Positions 57,001-64,000 of a stretch of 64,000 nt of DNA are shown here, in pieces (the stretch's first letter is position 1; each line of letters begins with the position of its first letter). A model generated the notes under the pieces. That model made no database searches, was not told where the DNA came from, and saw only the letters and a list, made by a program, of their open reading frames with translations. The stretch spans positions 1 to 64,000 of the forward strand of contig JACQBA010000016.1 in assembly GCA_016194745.1 (NCBI GenBank). The letters are read 5' to 3'. Made by a program: the position numbers and the translations under genes. Source of the stretch: Elusimicrobiota bacterium (GTDB lineage Bacteria > Elusimicrobiota > Elusimicrobia > UBA1565 > JACRDR01).

Positions 57001-59417
57001 TGGACGGCGGCAGGATCGCGGAGGAGGGCACGCATCAGGAGCTCATCCGCCGAAAGGGTCTCTACGCCGAGCTCGTCCGCGAGGACAAGGTGAAGCAGGC
57101 CTCGGAGACCGGCGCGGCGACGAACGCGCTGCGGCAATTCATCGCCGCCGGCGCGGCTCTCGGAGCGACGGGAACTTTGGTCGCCGCTTCCTTCGCGGCC
57201 GCTCTCTTGCCGGCGACGGCCGCCGTGGCGCTTCCGATGGGCGTGGCCGCTTCCTTGTTCGGGCTCCCCGTCGCGGCGGCGTTCCTGCTCGCCGGCGTCC
57301 GGGTACGCAGCGCCGTGAGCCGGCACCTGGCGTCCATCGAGCAGGAGGGGACCCGCGGCCCGACGGGCTGGCGGAACTCCCGATTCGTCCGCTCGTTCGT
57401 CGAGCCCATCGCCACCGCCGCGTCCAATTCTCCCGCCTACGCCTTCCTCTTGAAGCACATGAAGCGTTTCATCGATCGCCACGAGAACGCGCATCGCGCG
57501 CGCAACGCGGGCGAGTTCCGGGCCACGCTCGCGCAGTTCGGCGGGGTGGTCTCCCTGCTGCGCGGAGAACTGCGGGCGTTTCGAGCGGGCTGGTACCTCT
57601 TCGAGGCCGGCGTCGCGGGCCTGGTCAAGGGCGACTCGACGGTGCGCCCGTTCTTCAAGCCGTATCGAAGGCCGTTCTGGATCTCTCTGGCGCTGACCAC
57701 GTACGGCGCCGCGGTCGCCCTCGCGATCCCCGTCGCCATCCAGGCGCTGTTCGACCTGGCGCGAACGACCGCGCTGACGTCCGCGTTCGCGATCAACGCG
57801 CCCGCGCTGTGGTGGCTCGGCGGCGTGGTGCTGGCTCTCGCGCTCAGCAAGGAACTCGCGCACTACGTTACCTCGCGCATGGCCGGCCTCATGCACAAGC
57901 GTTTCTTGAAGGATCTGCGAGTCGCGCTCGTGGACCGGCTCACGCAGCGGAGCATGCAGTTCTTCCTCGGGCAGTCGTTCGGCCGCCTGGCGACGCGCGT
58001 CACCAACGACACGGAGGCGATCGCGACCCGAAACTCGACCTTGCGCCTGTCTCTGCTCCCCAACGCGCTTCTCGTCGTCGGCGGCGTGTTCATGATGGCG
58101 CAGATCCATCTATGGATCACGGTCTTCTTGGGCGCGGTCTTGTTCGCGCTCAGCCGGGCCAACGGATACTACTCCAACAAGCTGGAGAAGACGTACGAGG
58201 AATTCGCCGAGAAGCGGGCCGATCTCGGCCAGACCGGCAACGAGATGTACGAGCAGATTCGCATGATCAAGCTCTCCGGCAACGAGGGGCGTGCGGCGCG
58301 GGTCTTCTCGCAAAAGGCCGACGCCCTGCTGTCGGTCCGAAACGGCATGTCGTGGATCCTCGCCAAGAGGCACATCGCCGGGAGCTCGCTGACCGATTTC
58401 TCCAAGCACCTGGTCTACATCATCGGCGCCGTGCTGCTCGTCCTCGCGGCCGGCGGCTGGGGCGCCATGACGATCGGCCAGGTGACCGCGCTCGTCCTGT
58501 TCGCCGACGCCGTTCGCGCCGGTTCCGAGGGACTCTTCGAGAGCTGGCTCCAGTACAAGTCTTCGAAGGGCGAGACGCGCGAGGCCCGACGCATGCTGGC
58601 GGGCGACCCCGAGATCAAGGACATCCCGGGCGCCAAGCCGCTGCCCGCCCTGCGCGGCGACATCCGCTTCGAGAATATAGATTTCTCCTACGACGAGGAA
58701 GCCTCGGCGCGGGAAAAGCGTGCGCGCCGGGAGACCCTTATCGGCATTTCGTTCCACGCGAAGGCGGGCGAGACGATCGCGATCGTCGGCACCTCCCAGT
58801 CGGGCAAGAGCACGGTCCTCAATCTGCTTCGCCGGTTGTGGCAGCCTAGGAGCGGGCGCATCCTGGTGGACGGGCACGACATCAATCAGGCGACGTTCGC
58901 GAGCTTTACGCGGCAGATCGCCATCGTGGACCAGGAGCCTCGCCTTTTGGATACGACGATCCGCGAGAACATGCTCTATGGAGCCGGAGACGTGAGCGAC
59001 GCCCAGCTTCGCGAGGCCATCGCCGCGGCGCAGGCCGATTTCGTCTTCGTCAAGAGGGATTTCCCCGACGGGCTCGAGACCCGGGTGGGCGAGGGGGGGT
59101 CGCAGCTCTCAGGCGGCCAAGTCCAGCGCATCGCCATCGTCCGCGCCTTGCTCCGTCGAGCGCCCATCCTTCTCTTGGACGAGGCCACGGACCAGTTGGA
59201 CAAGGAGACCGAGCGCCGGGTCCAGCAGGCGTTCACGAAGTTCGCCGGCTCCAAGCCGACGATCCTCGTCGTCGCGCATAATCTCGAGACCATCCGCGAC
59301 GCCGACCGCATCCTGGTCATGGACAAGGGTCGTATCGTCGACTCCGGGACGCACGACGAACTGATGAGCCGCGACGGCCTCTATCGCGAGCTCCAGCTAA
59401 AAGCGCAGGCCCGCTAG
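54054..59417 (+). CDS. Fused double ABC exporter with secretion-type leader and long N-terminal region
   Basis: A 1787-residue protein that is a full ABC exporter in one chain. Residues 1-35 are an Ala-rich leader (SAALIVTCPGFHAFEAAAQ) much like that of the ATP-grasp/MFS fusion. About 36-430 is low complexity plus extra hydrophobic segments. TMD1 spans about 440-740. NBD1 has Walker A GTTGSGKST (about 806), signature LSGGQRQR (about 908) and Walker B VLDEATRSLD. TMD2 spans about 1200-1500. NBD2 has GTSQSGKST (about 1579), LSGGQVQR (about 1685) and LLDEATDQLD. Both ATP sites look complete. A -10-like GATAAT ends 8 nt before the ATG. Substrate unknown; MsbA/MDR-like lipid or peptide export is likely. 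Confidence 0.9.
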   Translation: MIPSRRRFAKFIAAALSAALIVTCPGFHAFEAAAQVMGRGGPVVENAATTVGGVNLSGGIGTRQIQNLDALGGLSTLAPLGASDLATLTVSHSARLGQSSLGGAPAALATARGLSAAASLQGPLVEATRNAFAAPSSLATARQTGLAPYAGGLAPRGDAKESAALRLSDAALGAAKVTSGADRIGVGEARALADFTQRPRGAAPGDPVAASDAGSLGTLPSALGRADAAGAPALPAVSGAAAAAETRELETSARGQLGWGVGSAKVAAILGYFGYNALPGGFLAAAPWLAAAAWPMLGVGFVVAVGAAGYLSLGTRIAAAMWREASVGGASWTKRLAAAFNTPIATPTTSSPALARLPEFSRAVVERHEASHRRGHGEFYAYLTQGLRYPFALVGRLGRAAATVASAFRSIGPSLRGMFLGDPQVASVMKPYRKRMNLVLGILTADALLMQAFSTVISPLLNVALGATAATVTPVLWTIAAYFGALVAIFGAYVAVEFWHSYVKQKAQAEVARDFRVKVAERLLEHEMDFHQQKGQSSGDLGNRVIDDVNYAALKEFTVPISSRYAVVVLATSVGVLAYYASSLGFMLASITAGYFVALPLVIGLASGYFGSKMITLSFEQTRAKAKLSRKSKEIFQQMAAVKTLGTREQELARFASHADEVRELQERAVKIGAVNGLFSSLTGLVTIYAIYAAGALLIAASMGFTFGQLTSMVMIAGLVAGAFRTFFSEYFQYLSYTGSVRTIYEYLKREPAIKDAPDAQTIASVAGRISFENVVFGYPSRKGADPVLRGVSFDILPGQTVAFVGTTGSGKSTIASLLARLWDPDSGRITVDGRDLKGLERQSLLNQAAFITQSTWLFNGTIRDNIVFGTDNPSEERVLEAARLAGLDLALFEKGLDTPVAEGGRRLSGGQRQRVALARALLRNAPILVLDEATRSLDNKSEREVQAAIDSVVSKTSGGKRTTLVIAHRLSTVAKADRIFVLDGGRIAEEGTHQELIRRKGLYAELVREDKVKQASETGAATNALRQFIAAGAALGATGTLVAASFAAALLPATAAVALPMGVAASLFGLPVAAAFLLAGVRVRSAVSRHLASIEQEGTRGPTGWRNSRFVRSFVEPIATAASNSPAYAFLLKHMKRFIDRHENAHRARNAGEFRATLAQFGGVVSLLRGELRAFRAGWYLFEAGVAGLVKGDSTVRPFFKPYRRPFWISLALTTYGAAVALAIPVAIQALFDLARTTALTSAFAINAPALWWLGGVVLALALSKELAHYVTSRMAGLMHKRFLKDLRVALVDRLTQRSMQFFLGQSFGRLATRVTNDTEAIATRNSTLRLSLLPNALLVVGGVFMMAQIHLWITVFLGAVLFALSRANGYYSNKLEKTYEEFAEKRADLGQTGNEMYEQIRMIKLSGNEGRAARVFSQKADALLSVRNGMSWILAKRHIAGSSLTDFSKHLVYIIGAVLLVLAAGGWGAMTIGQVTALVLFADAVRAGSEGLFESWLQYKSSKGETREARRMLAGDPEIKDIPGAKPLPALRGDIRFENIDFSYDEEASAREKRARRETLIGISFHAKAGETIAIVGTSQSGKSTVLNLLRRLWQPRSGRILVDGHDINQATFASFTRQIAIVDQEPRLLDTTIRENMLYGAGDVSDAQLREAIAAAQADFVFVKRDFPDGLETRVGEGGSQLSGGQVQRIAIVRALLRRAPILLLDEATDQLDKETERRVQQAFTKFAGSKPTILVVAHNLETIRDADRILVMDKGRIVDSGTHDELMSRDGLYRELQLKAQAR

Positions 59418-59459
59418 TCTTTCCGTCCGCCGGGCGCAGGCCCGAGCCAAAATTGGGTC

Positions 59460-59504
59460 TTGACAGTTTCCTGAAATTCCGTTATATCCCGGAAGTACAG
59501 GAAA
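59460..59504 (+). promoter_or_regulatory. Promoter with overlapping 15-bp inverted-repeat operator
   Basis: TTGACA (59460-59465) and TATATC (59483-59488) are 17 bp apart. Overlapping them, TTTCCTGAAATTCCG (59467-59481) and CGGAAGTACAGGAAA (59490-59504) form a near-perfect inverted repeat (13 of 15 positions) with an 8-bp centre holding the -10 box. A bound dimer would block RNA polymerase. The GbsR/MarR-type regulator made by the second gene of this operon is the natural ligand. Confidence 0.75.
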
Positions 59505-59520
59505 TCTAATCGGAGGCGAT

Positions 59521-61041
59521 ATGCGAGACCTGTGGCTGCCGGACGAGATGCGGAACGCTCCCCTGCTGGACCCGCATGCCCCCGCCCCGCCGCCCACGAA
59601 GCGCTACGCTCTCCTGCTCAATCCATTTTACGCCAAGGACCCGCACGCGAGCTTCGGCAAGCACGTTCTGACCCCGAGCCTCGCGCTGACGAGCATCGCC
59701 GGCGCGACTCCCGAGGGTTGGACCCTGAAGTACTGGGACGAGAATCTGCTGCAGGGCCCGCCTCCTTTAGATCCGATGCCGCAGGTGGTCGGCATTTCGG
59801 TCCATCTCACCTTCGCCAAGCGCGCGTACGCGCTTGCCGCATGGTATCGTGCCCGAGGGGCGGCCGTCATCCTCGGCGGTCTTCATGTGCTGTCCTGCCC
59901 GGAGGAGGCCGCGCCGCATGCCGACGCCTTGGCGATGGGGGACGGCGTCCAGCTCTGGCCGCGGATCCTCGCGGACTTCGAGGCCGGGCGCCTCGACACG
60001 CGCTACTGCGCGACCTACGAGACCGAATACCGCGATGACCCCGCGCCCCGGCGAGACCTGCTGCCCCGGGAGAGCTTCCTGACGACGACGAGCATGATCG
60101 CCACTCGGGGTTGCCACAACCGGTGCGGCTTCTGCTACCTTGCGACGGACGGCTTGCGCATGCCGTACCGCATGCGCGATCCGGAGCAGATCGTCCGCGA
60201 GTTCGAGGCGGACGGCCAGCCGTACGGCGTCTTCGTCGACAACAACCTGGGGTCCCGTCCCGATTATCTGCTCAAGCTCTGCCGGGCGCTGCGGCCGATC
60301 AAGAAGATTTGGAGCGCGGCGGTGACGATCGACGTGACGGACGACCCCTCGCTGATTCGGGAGATGGCGCTGGCGGGCTGCACCGGGGTCTTCGTCGGCT
60401 TCGAGTCGCTGGCCGATGGAAACCTCGAGGCGGCCCACAAGAAAACGCCGCGCACCGAGGACTACGCGCGGCGAGTGCGCATCCTGCATGACAACGGCAT
60501 CCAGGTGAATTCGAGCTTCGTGCTCGGGTTCGACGAGGACCGACAGGACGTCTTCGAGCGGACCGCGGCGTGGGTGGAGGAGAACCGCGTAGAGTGCTCC
60601 ACGTTCCACATCCTTACGCCGTACCCGGGAACGCCGTTGTTTCGGCAGATGGAGTCCGAGGGCCGGATTCTGCACAAGGACTGGGACCTCTACGACACGT
60701 CGCACGTGGTGTTTCGGCCGAAGCACATGACGCCCGAGGAGCTCGCCGAAGGATACTCCTGGATCTATCGACGGCTGTTCTCGCACGCGTCCATCTGGCG
60801 ACGGCGGCCGGAGGACTTGAGCGCGGTCATCCCGTACCTGTTCATGTCGTACCTGTATAAGAAGTCCAATCGCGTCTGGCACCGTCTGATCCAAGCTCGG
60901 GCGGTCCACGCGGTCTGGCGGCCGTTGGTCGAGTGGTCCCGCCGGAGGCATCTTGGTTTTCGCCGCCGCTTGGAATCGACGCCGGTCCGGCTGCATCTCG
61001 AAGCGCTGCGCGCGCCGTCCTTGGTTTCGGCCGGAGTCTAG
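59521..61041 (+). CDS. B12-binding-type radical SAM protein
   Basis: A 506-residue enzyme. The N-terminal Rossmann domain (KRYALLLNPFYAKD, LTPSLALTSIAGATPEGW, VVGISVHLTFAKRAYAL, AVILGGLHVLSCP) is of the cobalamin-binding type, but the D-x-H-x-x-G ligand motif is missing. The radical SAM core has C-H-N-R-C-G-F-C (about residue 199), VDNNLGSRPDYLL, a GVFVGFESL strand and TPYPGTPLFRQME. This domain order is common in methyltransferases and in enzymes acting on lipids or tetrapyrroles; the reaction is unknown. A GGAGG site precedes the ATG. It opens a four-gene operon with a regulator and a membrane protein. Confidence 0.85.
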   Translation: MRDLWLPDEMRNAPLLDPHAPAPPPTKRYALLLNPFYAKDPHASFGKHVLTPSLALTSIAGATPEGWTLKYWDENLLQGPPPLDPMPQVVGISVHLTFAKRAYALAAWYRARGAAVILGGLHVLSCPEEAAPHADALAMGDGVQLWPRILADFEAGRLDTRYCATYETEYRDDPAPRRDLLPRESFLTTTSMIATRGCHNRCGFCYLATDGLRMPYRMRDPEQIVREFEADGQPYGVFVDNNLGSRPDYLLKLCRALRPIKKIWSAAVTIDVTDDPSLIREMALAGCTGVFVGFESLADGNLEAAHKKTPRTEDYARRVRILHDNGIQVNSSFVLGFDEDRQDVFERTAAWVEENRVECSTFHILTPYPGTPLFRQMESEGRILHKDWDLYDTSHVVFRPKHMTPEELAEGYSWIYRRLFSHASIWRRRPEDLSAVIPYLFMSYLYKKSNRVWHRLIQARAVHAVWRPLVEWSRRRHLGFRRRLESTPVRLHLEALRAPSLVSAGV

Positions 61042-61052
61042 AAAGGAGAATC

Positions 61053-61589
61053 ATGCCCAACCTACCCGAAAAAACACGCAGGTTCCTCTCGCAGTACGGA
61101 GAGATGGCCAGTCACTGGGGCCTCAACCGGACCGAATGCCAGATCCACGGCCTCCTGTTCCTCTCCGAAAAGGCGCTCGACGCGGAGGATATCTCGCAGA
61201 CGCTGTCCATCGCCCGTTCGCACGTCAGCGCGAGTCTGAAGGAACTCCAAGGATGGGGCATCGTCCGCGTCGTCCACAAACCCGGCAGCCGTCGGGAATT
61301 CTTCGAGTGTCCGCAGGACGTTTGGGAGATCTTCCGGACCGTGGTCAACGAGCAGAAGCGCCGCGAGATCGACCCATGGCGCCGAATCCTGCGCGAGACC
61401 GCCGCGGCGATGGAAGACGGGGGCAAGGAGACGGCGTACGCGCGCAGGCGCGTCCTTGAGATGCAGGAGTTCTTCGAGACCTGCTCGGGTTGGTTCGACG
61501 AGATGAGAGGCATTTCCACACCGATGATGAAGAGATTCCTGACCCTCGGAGGGAAGGTCGTTTCGATGCTGGGGCTGCGTAAGGGGTAA
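61053..61589 (+). CDS. GbsR/MarR-family transcriptional regulator
   Basis: A 178-residue winged-helix protein. The GbsR pattern is clear: FLSQYGEMASHWGLNRTECQIHGLLFLSEKALDAEDISQTLSIARSHVS, then ASLKELQGWGIVRVV and KPGSRREFFECPQDVWEIF. GbsR-type regulators are usually repressors controlled by small molecules or membrane state. AAAGGAG precedes the ATG at 61053, which lies 11 nt after the radical SAM stop. The palindrome in the operon promoter (59467-59504) is the likely binding site, giving negative autoregulation. Confidence 0.85.
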   Translation: MPNLPEKTRRFLSQYGEMASHWGLNRTECQIHGLLFLSEKALDAEDISQTLSIARSHVSASLKELQGWGIVRVVHKPGSRREFFECPQDVWEIFRTVVNEQKRREIDPWRRILRETAAAMEDGGKETAYARRRVLEMQEFFETCSGWFDEMRGISTPMMKRFLTLGGKVVSMLGLRKG

Positions 61590-61591
61590 AT

Positions 61592-61777
61592 ATGAGCGAA
61601 GAGATCATTCCGGCGATGGGGCACTCGACGTATCGTGACGGCTTGGCTAGAGCCATGGACCTCGTGTGGAAGGAGAAGCTCCGTCACCGCGTGATCTCGG
61701 AGGCGTTCTTCGCGCTCGACAAGCTCTGGATCGAGCTGCGCGCCGAGAAAGAGCGCGAGGAGGGCGGCCCTTCATGA
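61592..61777 (+). CDS. Small protein in the radical SAM/GbsR operon
   Basis: A 61-residue, mainly helical, charged protein (GLARAMDLVWKEKLRHRVISEAFFALDKLWIELRAEKERE) with no Cys and no membrane segment. It starts 2 nt after the regulator stop and overlaps the next gene (ATGA), so it is probably real and coupled to both. It could be a subunit or accessory to the adjacent membrane protein. I do not recognise it. Confidence 0.6.
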   Translation: MSEEIIPAMGHSTYRDGLARAMDLVWKEKLRHRVISEAFFALDKLWIELRAEKEREEGGPS

Positions 61778-62415
61778 CCAGCGGGCTGAGGGTCTATATC
61801 GGCGCGTGGGCCGTCGCCTTCCTCGCGGCATGCGTCCTGCTCGCGCGCAATCGCGGCAGGTGCGCGCTGTTCGAGAAAGGCTATTGGAGCCTGCTGGCGC
61901 AGCCGTGGAAGCTGCTCACCTTCGCCGCGGCCGCGTTCTTGATGATCGACCTCGGCTACCCGGGCAACTGGGACCCGACGTGGGATCGATTCGACGCGAC
62001 GGTCATGTCATTGCTGACCTTCACGACGGCGCCGTGGGCCGTGGGAATCGCCTACCGCGCGGCGAAAGGCCGCTCGGCCCCGTGGGAGACGTACGCGGCG
62101 GGGTGCGTCTGGCTGTTCTCGGCGAGCTGGTTCTACGACGGCTACATCCTTCTGCGCGACGGGCGCTATCCGCCCACGTGGGCCGCCAACCTCGTGGTTT
62201 CGTCGGTCTTGTACATGGCCGCCGGCCTTTTGTGGAGCGTCGACGCGGGCGAGGGCAAGCCCTTGTACTTCTCTTTCGAAGGCGACGCCTGGCCCCAGGT
62301 GGAGCCCGCGCCGTTCCGGATGGTGGTCTGGCCCGCGTTGCTTTTGATCGCGGTCGGGGCGGGCATCATGCTGCCGTTCGTGTGGAGTTCGGGTCTCTCG
62401 AGGTATCTGCCGTGA
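61774..62415 (+). CDS. Multi-pass membrane protein of unknown function
   Basis: A 213-residue protein with about six hydrophobic helices, starting at the ATG overlapping the preceding stop. Loops contain GYPGNWDPTWDRFDATV, WFYDGYILLRDGRYPPTW and KPLYFSFEGDAWPQVEP, rich in Trp, Tyr and Asp. It ends the operon that starts with a radical SAM enzyme. A lipid-like substrate in the membrane would fit both proteins, but nothing shows it directly. Confidence 0.65.
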   Translation: MTSGLRVYIGAWAVAFLAACVLLARNRGRCALFEKGYWSLLAQPWKLLTFAAAAFLMIDLGYPGNWDPTWDRFDATVMSLLTFTTAPWAVGIAYRAAKGRSAPWETYAAGCVWLFSASWFYDGYILLRDGRYPPTWAANLVVSSVLYMAAGLLWSVDAGEGKPLYFSFEGDAWPQVEPAPFRMVVWPALLLIAVGAGIMLPFVWSSGLSRYLP

Positions 62416-62547
62416 GCGCGGCGCCGCCGCGCGACGCCGGCGGACCGTCTGCGTAGGGCTCGTCCCGGACCGGGTATTCAGCTCCGCGCAATAGAATCTT
62501 CGCTATTATTTCTCACTGCTGGCGGCTCGGCGATCGGGCCTATTTGA

Positions 62548-62553
62548 TACAAT
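62548..62553 (+). promoter_or_regulatory. TACAAT -10 box eight nt before a start codon
   Basis: TACAAT ends 8 nt before the ATG at 62562, implying transcription starts at or within a base or two of the start codon. There is no recognisable -35 and no ribosome site. Confidence 0.45.
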
Positions 62554-62561
62554 GTCGCGCG

Positions 62562-63731
62562 ATGGCTGAAAACACGGAGCCCGACAAGGCGAAATTCGCG
62601 ACGCGCGCGGTGCACGCGGGGCAGACTCCCGATCCAGCGACCGGCGCGATCATGACGCCCGTCTACCTAACGTCGACGTACGTGCAGGAGGCGCCCGGCA
62701 AGCATAAGGGCTACGACTACTCCCGCACCGTCCACCCGACGCGCCTCGCCCTTGAGCGGAACCTCGCCTCGCTCGAAGGGGGGAAATACGGTTTGTGCTT
62801 CGGTTCGGGCATGGCCGCCACGACGACGATCGTCCAGGCGCTCAACTCGGGCGATCACGTCGTCTCCTGTAACGACCTCTACGGCGGCACCTACCGCGTC
62901 TTCACGAAGGTATTCGAGCGCTTCGGCCTGACGTTCAGCTTCGTGGACACGTCGGACATCAAGGCCGTCGAGAAGGCGATCACGCCCAAGACCAAGCTCT
63001 TGTGGCTCGAGACGCCCTCGAATCCGCTTCTCAAGATCTCGGACATCAAGGCGCTGAGCGAGCTCGCCCATTCGAAGAAGATCCTCGTCGCGGTCGACAA
63101 CACCTTCGCGACGCCGTATCTCCAGGAGCCGCTTGCGCTCGGCGCCGACCTCGTCGCTCATTCGACGACGAAGTATCTCGGCGGTCACTCGGACGTGGTG
63201 GGCGGCGCGATCGTCACTAACGATAAGGAGCTCCACGACAAACTCAAATTCCTACAGAATGCGGTGGGGGCTATTCCCGGCCCGATGGACTGCTTCCTCG
63301 TCCTGCGCGGGACGAAGACGCTGCACCTGCGCATGGAGCGCCACGGCGAGAACGCGATGAAGATCGCGGAGCATCTCTCGAAGCACAAGGAGATCGCGAA
63401 GGTTCACTACCCCGGACTCAAGACGCATCCCGGCCACGAACTCGCGAAGCGTCAAATGCGCGGCTTCGGCGGCATGATCTCCTTCGAGCTCAAGGGAGAC
63501 CTTGACCGTGCGATGCGCATGATTACGAAAACGAAGGTTTTCTCCTTGGCCGAGAGCCTCGGCGGCGTCGAGTCCTTGATCGGCCATCCCGCGAGCATGA
63601 CGCACGGCTCGATCCCGCGGGAAGAGCGGCTCAAGGCGGGTCTCGCCGATGGACTTATACGACTGTCAGTGGGCGTGGAGGATGCCGGTGACTTGATTGC
63701 AGATTTGGACGCCGCGATCGCGTCGGCTTAG
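62562..63731 (+). CDS. Cystathionine gamma-lyase/gamma-synthase family PLP enzyme
   Basis: A 389-residue Cys/Met-metabolism PLP enzyme of fold type I. It has FATRAVHAGQTPDPATGAIM, YSRTVHPTRLALERNLASLEGG, GSGMAATTTIVQAL, YGGTYRVF, ETPSNPLLKISDI, VDNTFATPYLQ and the PLP Lys in HSTTKYLGGHSD. The C-terminal SLGGVESLIGHPASMTH is also diagnostic. Lyase and synthase cannot be separated by eye. The cystathionine beta-synthase 9 kb upstream favours the gamma-lyase reaction, giving cysteine from cystathionine. I chose the ATG at 62562 over one 18 nt upstream. Confidence 0.92.
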   Translation: MAENTEPDKAKFATRAVHAGQTPDPATGAIMTPVYLTSTYVQEAPGKHKGYDYSRTVHPTRLALERNLASLEGGKYGLCFGSGMAATTTIVQALNSGDHVVSCNDLYGGTYRVFTKVFERFGLTFSFVDTSDIKAVEKAITPKTKLLWLETPSNPLLKISDIKALSELAHSKKILVAVDNTFATPYLQEPLALGADLVAHSTTKYLGGHSDVVGGAIVTNDKELHDKLKFLQNAVGAIPGPMDCFLVLRGTKTLHLRMERHGENAMKIAEHLSKHKEIAKVHYPGLKTHPGHELAKRQMRGFGGMISFELKGDLDRAMRMITKTKVFSLAESLGGVESLIGHPASMTHGSIPREERLKAGLADGLIRLSVGVEDAGDLIADLDAAIASA

Positions 63732-64000
63732 CCGACGCTGCCATCGCCGCCGCCTTCGGCCACTTCCAGCTGCTTGTCCGCGCCTTTCTCGTCATCCTTC
63801 CAATCCGAAGTCTTAACATCGTCCTCTCTGCGGACTCCTTCGGCGCTTCGAAGGTACTCGTTTGCCCCTTCTTCATAGTTCGTCACGCGATCCCCGGAGT
63901 AGGCCGATCCTAGGCCCTCGTTGCCCTCCTTCACTTGTTGACCTTGCCCTGGGCTCGGAGCTCCCCCTCCGCCGCCCTTGCCCATCGCGCCGATCATGGC
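63728..64000 (-). CDS. Gly/Asp-rich protein, C-terminal part, cut by window edge
   Basis: The minus-strand frame is open to the right edge, so the true start lies beyond 64000. The visible 90 or so residues are hydrophilic and disordered in character: MGKGGGGGAPSPGQGQQVKEG, then YLRSAEGVRREDDVKTSDWK and EKGADKQLEVAEGGGDG. Stop overlaps the convergent transsulfuration gene by 4 nt. Nothing identifies its function. Confidence 0.45.
   Translation of the reverse strand, partial: AMIGAMGKGGGGGAPSPGQGQQVKEGNEGLGSAYSGDRVTNYEEGANEYLRSAEGVRREDDVKTSDWKDDEKGADKQLEVAEGGGDGSVG

Noticed and set aside
53997..58109. A 1370-residue minus-strand frame opposite the ABC exporter
   Set aside because: It is almost entirely Arg/Asp/Glu/Ala with no recognisable fold, while the plus strand has complete Walker and signature motifs.

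Overview
The window is GC-rich bacterial chromosome with tightly packed genes on both strands, many start/stop overlaps, a few housekeeping blocks and many lineage-specific secreted or fused proteins. The best guess for its source is an uncultured lineage near Elusimicrobiota. This rests on recall, not a search: the protein at 38365-39084 begins with an 'MTLTTYYPSPAGIYK...GSVGIGT' head that I associate with that phylum and its neighbours, and several very long proteins carry an Ala-rich secretion-type leader. I see no rRNA, CRISPR array or complete mobile element; only the N-terminus of an IS3-type transposase is cut by the left edge. LAYOUT. 1-8.1 kb: a surface-sugar cluster (CMP-sugar synthetase, GDP-sugar Nudix hydrolase, dolichol-phosphate-mannose-synthase-like glycosyltransferase, sugar C-methyltransferase, GDP-mannose-dehydratase-family enzyme, cupin, GDP-perosamine-synthase-like aminotransferase, two more methyltransferases). 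8.1-13.2 kb: a minus-strand operon of radical SAM enzyme, winged-helix regulator, LPG-synthase/flippase-like membrane protein and a GT-C-like membrane protein. 13.3-18.6 kb: a small-protein paralogue, a second CMP-sugar synthetase, then a three-gene set with a secreted heme dioxygenase of the alpha-DOX/cyclooxygenase type, a catalase-like protein and a secreted small protein. 18.7-20.3 kb: a secreted serine protease, a 127-bp inverted-repeat element, a tRNA-Gly-like gene and an inverted partial copy of that tRNA behind its own promoter-like sequence. 20.3-23.5 kb: tlyA, xseB, xseA. 23.6-31.8 kb: secreted paralogue pairs, a Cys-rich membrane-protein pair, rarA and zapA. 31.8-38.3 kb: pheS-pheT and infC-rpmI-rplT. 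39.3-47.6 kb: a GNAT-like protein, a 1725-residue MFS plus double ATP-grasp fusion, and a calcium-binding-type protein. 47.6-53.3 kb: a response regulator fused to a sulfotransferase-like domain, DoxX, dnaX-recR and cystathionine beta-synthase. 54-64 kb: a 1787-residue fused double ABC exporter, a radical SAM/GbsR operon behind a strong palindromic operator, and cystathionine gamma-lyase/synthase. HOW IT WORKS TOGETHER. The left third probably makes and exports an unusual deoxy/amino-sugar glycan. The peroxidase, catalase-like and small-protein set could oxidise fatty acids outside the cytoplasm (an oxylipin-type pathway). The ATP-grasp/MFS fusion with its GNAT-like partner looks like a combined synthesis-and-export machine for an unknown amide or peptide. 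The beta-synthase and gamma-lyase could give a reverse transsulfuration route. Several genes have a -10 box only 6-11 nt before the start codon, so leaderless or near-leaderless mRNAs may be common here.
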